A stretch of DNA of 5,625 nucleotides from an uncultured Candidatus Saccharibacteria bacterium (GCA_949070545.1 CARTQV010000053.1:1-5625), one strand, 5' to 3'. Positions 1 to 5,150 are shown, numbered from the stretch's first letter. Notes: generated by a model not told the origin, from the letters alone. Numbers and translations: made by a program.

Positions 1-29
1 TTGACAAAACGTCTAATCTGTGCTACAAT
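1..29 (+). promoter_or_regulatory. Strong extended -10 promoter for the secreted Lys-rich protein
   Basis: A perfect -35 box TTGACA (1-6), a 17-nt spacer and the -10 box TACAAT (24-29) preceded by TGC, which makes it an extended -10. The predicted start of transcription is near 36. The spacer is unusually similar to that of the promoter at 5224-5252. Confidence 0.85.
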
Positions 30-37
30 GGAAGTAT

Positions 38-54
38 GGGAGTGGAATACTCCT
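38..54 (+). promoter_or_regulatory. Hairpin at the 5' end of the leader mRNA
   Basis: GGAGT (39-43) and ACTCC (49-53) pair around a 5-nt loop, with a possible G-U pair 38/54. It sits within about three nucleotides of the predicted 5' end of the transcript. 5'-terminal hairpins are known to stabilise bacterial mRNAs; that role here is inferred. Confidence 0.5.
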
Positions 55-87
55 CGCGGTTTGAGAATGTAGTATATCGAAAGGGGG

Positions 88-252
88 TGCTCTGTATGAA
101 ACAGAGCAAAATAATCAAGAGCTTGATTATTTTGACGCTTATAATAAGCGTCATGGTACCAGACGGTACCATGAGTGCTGACGCTGCGACGACTTCGCAG
201 CCTGAAATTGGCACAATCCAACGCAAGGATGGCCAATCTCTAAAAGATTGGC
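88..252 (+). repeat. Chain of six near-perfect inverted repeats (hairpins) over the start codon and early coding sequence
   Basis: Six inverted repeats follow one another: 88-95/101-108 (8 bp, loop ATGAA holding the start codon), 108-119/122-133 (12 complementary pairs, centre AG), 134-142/144-152 (9 pairs, centre A), 151-160/165-174 (10 bp, loop AGAC), 183-189/195-201 (7 bp, loop CGACT) and 232-239/245-252 (8 bp, loop CTAAA). All arms are perfectly complementary by eye. Neighbouring hairpins abut or share one or two bases at 108 and 151-152. A weaker alternative pairing joins 207-212 to 232-237. The chain covers the translation start, the signal-peptide codons and about 20 codons beyond, then stops. 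Confidence 0.85.
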
Positions 253-569
253 TGAAGGAGCATAAGGCGCAGAAGTTGACGCCACAGACTCCTGCACCAA
301 CTACGAAAGAAAAAGTCAGTGCCAAAACTAAGGAGCTGGAAGAAAAGGCCAAGGTCGAGGCGCCGAAGCTGAAGAAAAAAGCAAAAAAGTTGCTGAAAAA
401 GGCGGCAAAAGTCGCCAAAAAAGGTGGCAAAAAAGGCAAAAAGCAGGCCAGAAAGCTCACCAAAAAGGCGAAAAGGCTGTTGAAAAAGGCTAACAAGTAC
501 ATCTCGGACTACCGCAAACAGTCCGAAAAAGATGTTATGGACTGGGCGAAGAATCAGGGGAAAAAATAG
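96..569 (+). CDS. Small secreted lysine-rich cationic protein, function unknown
   Basis: 157 residues. I do not recognise a family. The start at 96 is chosen because GGGGG (83-87) lies 8 nt upstream and the product then opens with a classic signal peptide: basic n-region (K2, K5, K8), hydrophobic core about 6-21, and a likely signal peptidase cut after A-D-A (28-30). An in-frame ATG at 36 would bury the signal. The mature part has 38 lysines in 127 residues. Residues 61-70 are a Pro/Thr linker. Residues 71-135 look helical and strongly cationic, with the motif KKAKKLLKKA at 94-103 repeated as KKAKRLLKKA at 123-132, separated by a Gly-Gly hinge at 110-111. There are no cysteines. Alternatives are a membrane-active peptide, a nucleic-acid or wall-polymer binding protein, or an adhesin. 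It is a monocistronic unit between a strong promoter and a terminator. Confidence 0.8.
   Translation: MKQSKIIKSLIILTLIISVMVPDGTMSADAATTSQPEIGTIQRKDGQSLKDWLKEHKAQKLTPQTPAPTTKEKVSAKTKELEEKAKVEAPKLKKKAKKLLKKAAKVAKKGGKKGKKQARKLTKKAKRLLKKANKYISDYRKQSEKDVMDWAKNQGKK
375..491 (+). repeat. Duplicated amphipathic motif KKAK(K/R)LLKKA inside the Lys-rich protein
   Basis: Residues 94-103 (bases 375-404) and 123-132 (bases 462-491) differ only by Lys/Arg at one position. They flank a Gly/Lys-rich spacer. On a helical wheel Leu/Ala would segregate from Lys, the usual layout of cationic amphipathic helices. Confidence 0.7.
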
Positions 570-630
570 CTCAGAAAAAGCAGCGAGTATTTTTTCGAAA
601 AAACCAGTCTATATCAACCATCAAACCGCC

Positions 631-656
631 GCGGTCGGAATCCTTCGGCCGCTTTT
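631..656 (+). terminator. Intrinsic terminator after the Lys-rich protein gene
   Basis: The stem pairs 631-639 with 644-652 (GCGGTCGGA with TTCGGCCGC, nine pairs including two G-U) around a 4-nt loop, followed by TTTT (653-656). It lies about 60 nt after the stop codon at 567-569 and just before the rpmF promoter, insulating the two units. Confidence 0.75.
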
Positions 657-678
657 CCATTTTTCAGAAAAATCCCTC

Positions 679-705
679 TTGTCGGGAGAGAAGAAATGTG
701 ATAAT
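679..705 (+). promoter_or_regulatory. Promoter of the rpmF-nusB-Nudix-rnc operon
   Basis: The -10 box GATAAT (700-705) is preceded by TGT (extended -10). The -35 candidate TTGTCG (679-684) is only 15 nt away, which an extended -10 can tolerate. Predicted start is near 712. The same TTGTCG hexamer appears in the khpA promoter. Confidence 0.55.
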
Positions 706-739
706 ATTAAAAACAGATTTTATATTAAAAAGGAGCATT

Positions 740-1006
740 ATGCCTGAACCTAAAAAACAGAGTAGTCCACGTAAGACTGGTCTTCGTCGCAGTCATCTCC
801 GCTTGAAATTGGCTCGTGCCGTGAATCGCACTTCTCCAGTGAAAGCTTTTGAAACCGCGAAGAAGACGCCAAATTTGAAGGTCAAAACCGTGAAACCTGC
901 TTCAACGAAGAGTGTGAAAGCGAAGAAAGCGGAACAAAAAACCAAGGTAGTAAAGAAAACTACCACGACAAAAGTCACCAATACTAAAACTAAAAAATCT
1001 AAATAA
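740..1006 (+). CDS. rpmF: Large ribosomal subunit protein bL32, zinc-ribbon-less with Lys-rich tail
   Basis: 88 residues. The start at 740 has AGGAG at 731-735; the in-frame ATG at 698 lies in the promoter -10 and is rejected. L32 sits near the peptidyl transferase and exit-tunnel region of the large subunit. The N-terminal half matches the L32 pattern: the opening MPEPKK, a basic stretch, then an RRSHLRLKLAR motif (16-26) like the RRAHHKL of other L32s. The zinc ribbon that many L32s carry is absent, as there are no cysteines; C-minus L32 forms are known. Residues 45-88 are a Lys/Thr/Ala/Val tail of low complexity, which could be an rRNA-binding extension. It is first in the operon with nusB 11 nt downstream. 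Another small basic DNA- or RNA-binding protein is a less likely reading. Confidence 0.72.
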   Translation: MPEPKKQSSPRKTGLRRSHLRLKLARAVNRTSPVKAFETAKKTPNLKVKTVKPASTKSVKAKKAEQKTKVVKKTTTTKVTNTKTKKSK

Positions 1007-1017
1007 AAGGAAAAATT

Positions 1018-1575
1018 ATGGCTAGCAACCGGCACTTGGGGAGAATAATTGTATTACAGAGCTTGTATGAATACGAGTTCCGCAAAAAAGCCGGGGACGA
1101 AACGGCCGATATCGACGTTATCGTCGCAAAGAACATTGAGCCTTATGCGAAAGCTTTGGGTGACACCGAGTTTGTTTATGGGCTAGCGCGCGCAGTGTCT
1201 GGCAAGTTCGAGGAGCTAGACACTGTTTTGCAACCACTTGCCCCAGAATGGCCGATTTCAACCATTGCTGCGATCGATCGCAATGTCTTGCGCATGGGAC
1301 TTTATGAACTTAGTGAAACCGCTGAAACCGTGCCACCAAAAGTCGCCATCAACGAAGCCGTTGAGCTCGCGAAGGCATTCGGCTCGGATAATTCGTCAAA
1401 GTTCATCAACGGTGTACTAGGCACGGCCTACCGCCAAATCTATAATGAAGAAGAAACCTCTCCAAAGGAGAATCATAATGAAGCAAAAGCAAAATCGACC
1501 GACCACGCCGACGCGAAAGCCGCAGACGGAAGCGTCGAAGGGACCGAGGAAAGTAACGAAGGAGCAAGCGCCTAG
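1018..1575 (+). CDS. nusB: Transcription antitermination factor NusB with acidic C-terminal tail
   Basis: 185 residues against about 140 in typical NusB. NusB is an all-helical RNA-binding protein that, with S10 (NusE), binds boxA of rRNA leaders and keeps RNA polymerase from terminating. The family core is clear: the N-terminal helix RIIVLQSLYEYEF (9-21), the block IAAIDRNVLRMGLYEL (83-98) and the signature VAINEAVELAKAFGSDNSSKFINGVLG (109-135). The start has AAAAGGA at 1005-1011, 6 nt away. Residues from about 144 on form an extra Glu/Ala/Asp/Ser-rich tail without family counterpart. Bases 1478-1575 of this tail also encode the N-terminus of the next gene in another frame. It is cotranscribed with rpmF. 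Confidence 0.93.
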   Translation: MASNRHLGRIIVLQSLYEYEFRKKAGDETADIDVIVAKNIEPYAKALGDTEFVYGLARAVSGKFEELDTVLQPLAPEWPISTIAAIDRNVLRMGLYELSETAETVPPKVAINEAVELAKAFGSDNSSKFINGVLGTAYRQIYNEEETSPKENHNEAKAKSTDHADAKAADGSVEGTEESNEGASA

Positions 1576-2128
1576 AGCAGCGAACATGCCCGAAAGACGC
1601 AAAGTTCCCGAGGCTTTGCCCCTGAAATCTGAACGCGAGAAGACTAACGCTTTTTCGCGTCTCACGACCCGCGTTTTCAAAAAACCAGCAATTAAAGAAG
1701 TTGTGCGTGAGCCGACTGCCGGCGGAATCGTATTTCGCATGGACAAAAGCGGAAAGGATATTGAAATCCTATTAATCCAAGACTCGAAGGGTCGTTGGAC
1801 CATCCCGAAGGGACATATCGAAAAAGGCGAAACCGCGAAACAGACTGCAATTCGTGAAATCGGCGAAGAATCAGGCCTGTTCCATATCCAAGTTCTCTCT
1901 TGGCTTGGGAAGATTCATTTTCAATATCGCCGCATTGATAAATTAGTCCTCATGACGACGCAGATTTATCTCGTGCGCGCGATGGACAATGCCGAAATCC
2001 CAACCAAAGAGCAATGGATGAAGGGTATCAAATGGTTCAAATTCAACGACGCGCTCGATGCGATCGAATATGAAGACATCGAAAAACTTATGTTGCTCGC
2101 CAAAAATAAAATTCGTCAAGGAGTCTAG
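1478..2128 (+). CDS. Nudix hydrolase with basic N-terminal extension
   Basis: 216 residues from ATG 1478, chosen because AAAGGAG (1464-1470) lies 7 nt upstream. An in-frame ATG at 1445 lacks such a site. A complete Nudix box G-x5-E-x7-REU-x-EE-x-GU spans residues 112-134 (G112, E118, R126, E127, E130, E131, G133), preceded by the WTIPKG motif typical of the fold. Nudix enzymes cleave a diphosphate linked to another moiety using Mg2+ held by the box glutamates. The compact TIPKGHIEKGE form resembles diadenosine-polyphosphate or nucleotide-cleaning members, but the substrate cannot be read here. Residues 1-70 are basic, Pro/Thr/Lys-rich and probably disordered; the first 32 or so overlap nusB out of frame. 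The rnc ribosome binding site overlaps its stop codon, implying coupled translation. Confidence 0.9.
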   Translation: MKQKQNRPTTPTRKPQTEASKGPRKVTKEQAPRAANMPERRKVPEALPLKSEREKTNAFSRLTTRVFKKPAIKEVVREPTAGGIVFRMDKSGKDIEILLIQDSKGRWTIPKGHIEKGETAKQTAIREIGEESGLFHIQVLSWLGKIHFQYRRIDKLVLMTTQIYLVRAMDNAEIPTKEQWMKGIKWFKFNDALDAIEYEDIEKLMLLAKNKIRQGV

Positions 2129-2136
2129 GAGGTAAA

Positions 2137-2868
2137 ATGGATCCAAACATCAAAGCAGAATACCAAGCTTTTGCCCGTGAGAAACTTGGGTTCGAGTTTA
2201 ACGACATCGAACTTTTGATCACAGCATTGACGCACCGTAGTTATGTCAACGAGCACAAAAAAAGTACCAAAGAACACAACGAACGACTCGAGTTTTTGGG
2301 CGACGCCGTGCTGGAATTGGTTAGTTCGGACTTTCTGTATCGTGAATATAACGAGCCAGAAGGGATTATGACGGCTTGGCGCTCAGCATTAGTGCGCACA
2401 GAGAGTATTGGTGCGGCAGGCGAAGAGTTAGGCTATGAGTCATTAGTGCGATTGTCGAAGGGCGAGAAACACGGATCGAGCCGGGCACATGCTTCGATCT
2501 TGGCCGATTGTTTCGAAGCTGTTATTGGTGCGATTTATCTCGATCAAGGTTATGATGCTGCTCGTGATTTCATCGCAAAACATATTTTAGTCAAAATCGA
2601 CAAGATTCTCGAAGACGGCAGTTGGCGCGATCCGAAGTCATATTTGCAGGAGTTAGCACAACATAACGATGGCGCAACGCCAGTCTATAAGGTTCTCGGT
2701 GAAGAAGGTCCTGACCACGACAAAACTTTCACGATTGGAGTTTATGTTGGAAAACAGTTGAAGGGACAGGGGACTGGGCACTCAAAGCAGGAGGCCGAAG
2801 GCAAAGCTGCAGCTGAAGCCGTCAAAGGATATTTGAAGCTCCAAGGGAAAAAGCAGAAAACTCGCTAG
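2137..2868 (+). CDS. rnc: Ribonuclease III
   Basis: 243 residues, about the usual length. It cleaves double-stranded RNA to mature rRNA precursors and turn over structured mRNAs. The catalytic domain has the signature NERLEFLGDAVLEL (48-61) with E49, E52 and D56, and the second metal-binding pair D124 and E127 in LADCFEA. The C-terminal dsRNA-binding domain begins at DPKSYLQELAQ (165-175) and includes the conserved GHSKQEAEGKAAAEA (214-228). All expected active-site residues are present. The start is fixed by AGGAGG (2127-2132), which overlaps the TAG stop of the Nudix gene and sits 4 nt from the ATG. It is last in the operon that starts with rpmF; no obvious terminator follows, and rpsP has its own promoter. 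Confidence 0.97.
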   Translation: MDPNIKAEYQAFAREKLGFEFNDIELLITALTHRSYVNEHKKSTKEHNERLEFLGDAVLELVSSDFLYREYNEPEGIMTAWRSALVRTESIGAAGEELGYESLVRLSKGEKHGSSRAHASILADCFEAVIGAIYLDQGYDAARDFIAKHILVKIDKILEDGSWRDPKSYLQELAQHNDGATPVYKVLGEEGPDHDKTFTIGVYVGKQLKGQGTGHSKQEAEGKAAAEAVKGYLKLQGKKQKTR

Positions 2869-2883
2869 GGCGTGGTTTGATAC

Positions 2884-2912
2884 TTTACGGCTCGAGAAAA
2901 GTTTGTTATAAT
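2884..2912 (+). promoter_or_regulatory. Promoter of rpsP
   Basis: A consensus -10 TATAAT (2907-2912) preceded by TGT, a 17-nt spacer and the weak -35 TTTACG (2884-2889). Predicted start is near 2919, giving a leader of about 20 nt before the rpsP start codon. Confidence 0.7.
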
Positions 2913-2939
2913 TAGAATAATAATAATCAAGGAGAAAAA

Positions 2940-3314
2940 ATGCTAGCGATTCGTATGCAACGTAATGGCCGTGTACACGCCCCTGTGTATCGGATAGTCG
3001 TCCAAGAAGCGCAGCGCCACCCGCTTTCGGGTCGTGTTGTAGCCGAGGTCGGCAACTACAACCCTGAAACCAAGCGTGTGGTTTTAGATAAAGAAAAACT
3101 TGAGTTCTATCTTGGACATGGCGCTCAGCCAAGTTCGCGTGTGGCTTTTGTGTTGAAGAAAGAGGGTGTGAAATTGCCGGATTGGTATAAAGAAACTCCT
3201 AAGAAACACGCCCAGGCGAAACACGCCGACAAATTACGCAAAAACCAGCCAAAGGAAGAGACCAACGAAGCAAGCGAAACGGCTGAGACTACGGCCGAAG
3301 AAAGCCAAGAATAA
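2940..3314 (+). CDS. rpsP: Small ribosomal subunit protein bS16 with acidic C-terminal tail
   Basis: 124 residues; the usual bS16 core is about 80-90. S16 is a primary assembly protein of the 30S subunit and binds 16S rRNA. Family features are MLAIRMQRNGRVHAPVYRIVV (1-21), the VGNYNPET block (37-44) and the closing helix VAFVLKKEGV (68-77). AAGGAG at 2929-2934 lies 5 nt before the start. From about residue 85 a Lys-rich segment turns into a Glu/Thr/Ala-rich acidic tail (about 104-124) absent from E. coli S16. It is flanked by rnc and khpA; in many Firmicutes rpsP is also followed by a KH protein, then rimM and trmD, but those two are missing here. Confidence 0.95.
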   Translation: MLAIRMQRNGRVHAPVYRIVVQEAQRHPLSGRVVAEVGNYNPETKRVVLDKEKLEFYLGHGAQPSSRVAFVLKKEGVKLPDWYKETPKKHAQAKHADKLRKNQPKEETNEASETAETTAEESQE

Positions 3315-3344
3315 TTGTCGAAACTTTTCGGCTTATGCTATAAT
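3315..3344 (+). promoter_or_regulatory. Promoter of khpA
   Basis: TATAAT (3339-3344) with TATGC immediately upstream (extended -10), an 18-nt spacer and -35 TTGTCG (3315-3320). It begins directly after the rpsP stop codon. Predicted start is near 3351. khpA may also receive read-through from rpsP, since no terminator separates them. Confidence 0.68.
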
Positions 3345-3379
3345 AAGTTTAAGCATTAAATAACTGGAGATCAGATCAT

Positions 3380-3799
3380 ATGGCAACCATTGACCAACAA
3401 TTTGTAGAATATATCGTAAAAACTCTGGTAAACAATCCAGACAAGGTCGTCGTCGACCGCGAAATCGACGAGCGCGGAGTTCTTTTAAGCCTCAGCGTTG
3501 ACCCAGAAGATGTTGGTCGCGTGATTGGCAAACGTGGTGCCACTGCCCAGAGCATTCGAACATTGTTGCGTGTACTCGGGACAAAGAACGGCGCACGCTA
3601 TAACCTGAAAGTTGTGAATACTGATGGCGTTGATGGGGGCCATGGGACTGGTGAGACGAGGGCTGATGTTGAAGCGGTCGGAGAATTACGTGCCGACGAA
3701 GCCGAAGATAAGGCTCCGCTCGACGGTGGCGAAAAGGCCGATGAACTAGTCGAGAAAACTCGTGCCGAGCTCGCTGATCTGGACGATTTGGATATCTAG
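3380..3799 (+). CDS. khpA: KhpA-type KH-domain RNA-binding protein with acidic tail
   Basis: 139 residues; typical KhpA (YlqC family) is about 75-90. KhpA is a single KH-domain RNA-binding protein that in Gram-positive bacteria works with KhpB and affects small RNAs and cell-wall synthesis control. The KH hallmark is VGRVIGKRGATAQSIRTLLR (45-64), with the GKRG loop at 50-53. The N-terminal helix FVEYIVKTLVNNP (8-20) also fits the family. Residues 83-139 are an added Gly-, then Asp/Glu/Ala-rich acidic tail. The ribosome binding site is a modest GGAG (3366-3369), 10 nt upstream. The neighbour rpsP supports the assignment. A strong terminator follows 31 nt after the stop codon. Confidence 0.9.
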   Translation: MATIDQQFVEYIVKTLVNNPDKVVVDREIDERGVLLSLSVDPEDVGRVIGKRGATAQSIRTLLRVLGTKNGARYNLKVVNTDGVDGGHGTGETRADVEAVGELRADEAEDKAPLDGGEKADELVEKTRAELADLDDLDI

Positions 3800-3829
3800 A
3801 AACCGAGACATAAAGGTTAGAAACGTAAG

Positions 3830-3858
3830 AAACCGTCAGGGGTGGCTGGCGGTTTTTT
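3830..3858 (+). terminator. Intrinsic terminator after khpA
   Basis: AAACCGTCAG (3830-3839) pairs with CTGGCGGTTT (3846-3855) with one G-U pair, a 6-nt loop and six Ts (3853-3858). The right arm could instead pair with AAACCGC at 3870-3876, giving an alternative hairpin; a third AAACCG lies at 3800-3805. Confidence 0.85.
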
Positions 3859-3878
3859 GACGAGAAGCGAAACCGCTA

Positions 3879-3907
3879 TTGACTTTTTTAATAAAGTATG
3901 CTACAAT
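3879..3907 (+). promoter_or_regulatory. Strong extended -10 promoter of the lysozyme-like gene
   Basis: TTGACT (3879-3884), a 17-nt spacer and TACAAT (3902-3907) preceded by TATGC. Predicted start near 3914, giving a leader of about 90 nt. Confidence 0.85.
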
Positions 3908-3914
3908 AGAAGGT

Positions 3915-3933
3915 AGGCATGGATTTTGTGCCT
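3915..3933 (+). promoter_or_regulatory. Hairpin at the 5' end of the lysozyme-like mRNA
   Basis: AGGCA (3915-3919) pairs with TGCCT (3929-3933) around a 9-nt loop, right at the predicted 5' end. The Lys-rich protein mRNA has a similar hairpin at the same place. A stabilising role is inferred. Confidence 0.4.
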
Positions 3934-4003
3934 TGTTGTTTAAAATCTAGAGAATTAATCGTGACTATATATCGACACTTTTTGAAAAAAAGGGGGAATT
4001 TTT

Positions 4004-4990
4004 ATGAAAAGAATCTTTGTCGTCGTTTTGGCGGCATTCATCATTTGTTTTCTGGTGGCGGACTTCGACTCTGGAACGGATTTAGCGAGTTCACGACCAC
4101 TCGTGACAAGCTATCCGCCTGCCATGTCATCAAGCGCTGCTGAACCCGAACGGACCATGAACCCACAAGAAGTAGAGGAACTGGCTTATGGTTTGCAGGA
4201 CTTCTGGGCTGGAACTGGCTCAGAACTTGCGAAGGTATTGAGCCGTGGATCGAAAATGGCTTCTTCAGCGACCAGTGAACCGAAAAGCGTTGAAGATGCT
4301 GACGTCCCACCGCTGAACGACAGAAGCTTGAGCTGGCTCTGGATGGGCTGGACTCACTGCGAAAGCGGTGAGGACTCGTGGGAGTTGACGGCGAGTGATG
4401 GTGGCCACGCTTACGGTCGCTATCAGTTCGACGACCGGCACTGCTTAGCAGACTTTATGCGTTTTTGCGTCGAGGAAGATCGTGACAACTTCGAGTCGTT
4501 CACGACGTTTTATCACGTCGACAGCAAGGGCAAAGCGCATATTAAAAACACCGAGCGTCTACCCAAGGAATGGAACTGGATCTGCTACACGAAAGGTGAA
4601 ACCTTTTATGATATGCAGACTAGGTTTGCCCTGGAGGCTTATTATGAGCCCGCGAAGAAAACGCTTGAGAAGAGGTGCAAGGTTGATCTGGACAGTGATT
4701 ATGGCCCAGTTTTGCATGGCACGCTTCTCAGTCTTGCGATTCGGAACGGCACCTACGCTTCCGGCCTGACGTCAATCATTGATACATATTATAAGGGCAT
4801 CAATGAACGTGAATGGCTCGAAGAGATTTATGCCGCCGAAGCAGCTCATCACCCCGATCAAGTTTCACGTTGGGGGACGGAACAGAAGAAAATGGCCCTG
4901 GAAGCTTTGAAAGCTCTCGGTCGAATTAAGCTGACCGAAAAGGGCATCAAAAAACTCGAGACCAAATACGGTTTCGAGCCGATTCTCTAG
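4004..4990 (+). CDS. Secreted protein with lysozyme-like motif, putative peptidoglycan hydrolase
   Basis: 328 residues. An N-terminal signal or anchor segment (K2, R3, hydrophobic 4-19) sends it out of the cytoplasm. Residues 23-110 are Ser/Pro/Glu-rich and look like a flexible linker. The core starts at WLWMGWTHCESG (111-122). A Glu in this setting (E120), followed by SDGGHAYGRYQFD (131-143), recalls lysozyme-superfamily enzymes, where a catalytic Glu is followed by a Y-G-x-x-Q-F strand. On that basis it is a candidate glycan-cleaving wall hydrolase; E120 as catalyst is inference. Five cysteines in the exported part (119, 147, 155, 194, 225) could form disulphides. No recognised wall-binding repeat is visible. 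AGGGGG (3991-3996) lies 7 nt before the start, a ribosome binding site like that of the Lys-rich gene. It is monocistronic with its own promoter and terminator. A non-enzymatic exported protein remains possible. Confidence 0.85.
   Translation: MKRIFVVVLAAFIICFLVADFDSGTDLASSRPLVTSYPPAMSSSAAEPERTMNPQEVEELAYGLQDFWAGTGSELAKVLSRGSKMASSATSEPKSVEDADVPPLNDRSLSWLWMGWTHCESGEDSWELTASDGGHAYGRYQFDDRHCLADFMRFCVEEDRDNFESFTTFYHVDSKGKAHIKNTERLPKEWNWICYTKGETFYDMQTRFALEAYYEPAKKTLEKRCKVDLDSDYGPVLHGTLLSLAIRNGTYASGLTSIIDTYYKGINEREWLEEIYAAEAAHHPDQVSRWGTEQKKMALEALKALGRIKLTEKGIKKLETKYGFEPIL
4091..4106 (+). repeat. Short perfect inverted repeat in the signal/linker coding region
   Basis: TCACGA and TCGTGA pair around CCAC (6 bp, 4-nt loop). 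It echoes, in a single copy, the hairpin chain at the start of the Lys-rich gene, but one such repeat is not remarkable alone. Confidence 0.35.
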
Positions 4991-4998
4991 ATAATCGA

Positions 4999-5028
4999 AG
5001 TGCGCCTGGAGTTTAGGCGCACTCTTTT
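4999..5028 (+). terminator. Strong intrinsic terminator after the lysozyme-like gene
   Basis: A 9-bp perfect stem, AGTGCGCCT (4999-5007) with AGGCGCACT (5015-5023), a 7-nt loop, then C and TTTT (5025-5028). It begins 8 nt after the stop codon. Confidence 0.92.
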
Positions 5029-5045
5029 ATTGTTATCGCGTCTAC

Positions 5046-5144
5046 CAAAAAATCGCCCTTGCTCAACTTCAGTGGCGACTTTTTGAACATAGAAGCTCTC
5101 AACTTTCATGTTGGCTCGCAGTTAGCCTTATGTTCTTCCGAACT
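5046..5144 (-). ncRNA. Candidate structured small RNA, about 100 nt
   Basis: This is a prediction from promoter, fold and terminator only. A minus-strand promoter (5151-5178) would start RNA near 5144, and a hairpin with a run of Us on that strand (5084-5047) would end it. Between them, GAACATA (minus strand 5135-5129) pairs perfectly with TATGTTC (5091-5085). Inside lie two short hairpins: GGCT/AGCC (5127-5124/5116-5113, 7-nt loop) and GAA(A)G/CTTC (5107-5103/5095-5092), the latter stacking directly on the closing stem. The 5' end can alternatively form GTTC-GGAA-GAAC (5143-5132), competing with the closing stem, as in a two-state RNA. It does not resemble 4.5S/SRP, 6S, tmRNA or RNase P RNA to me. 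A 40-codon ORF on this strand starting at 5109 has no ribosome binding site. Confidence 0.3.
5047..5084. terminator. Bidirectional terminator-like hairpin
   Basis: TCGCC (5053-5057) pairs with GGCGA (5074-5078). A-runs (5047-5052) and a T-run (5080-5084) flank it with one mismatch between, giving a U-tract on either strand. It could back up the terminator at 4999 and end a leftward transcript. The 16-nt loop is long. Confidence 0.55.
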
Positions 5145-5150
5145 GTTTCT

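Noticed and set aside
23..502. 159-residue minus-strand frame rich in Phe and Leu
   Set aside because: It is the antisense of the Lys-rich coding region, where AAA/AAG reads as Phe/Leu; no ribosome binding site or promoter supports it.
590..603. Perfect 14-bp palindrome TTTTTTCGAAAAAA
   Set aside because: A/T homopolymer runs make this common by chance; no partner site or function is visible.
532..747. 71-residue plus-strand frame between the Lys-rich gene and rpmF
   Set aside because: It runs through a terminator and the rpmF promoter and has no ribosome binding site.
2877..2912. TTGATA at 2877 as -35 of the rpsP promoter
   Set aside because: Its spacer to TATAAT would be 24 nt, too long; TTTACG at 2884 gives 17 nt.
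4036..4054. Possible lipoprotein box at C15 of the lysozyme-like protein
   Set aside because: The residues before C15 are F-I-I, not the L-A/S-G/A pattern, and the Cys lies in the middle of the hydrophobic segment.
3919..4143. 74-residue plus-strand frame starting near the predicted transcription start
   Set aside because: It covers the leader and overlaps the lysozyme-like gene in another frame; no Shine-Dalgarno, no recognisable product. An upstream-ORF role cannot be excluded but nothing supports it.
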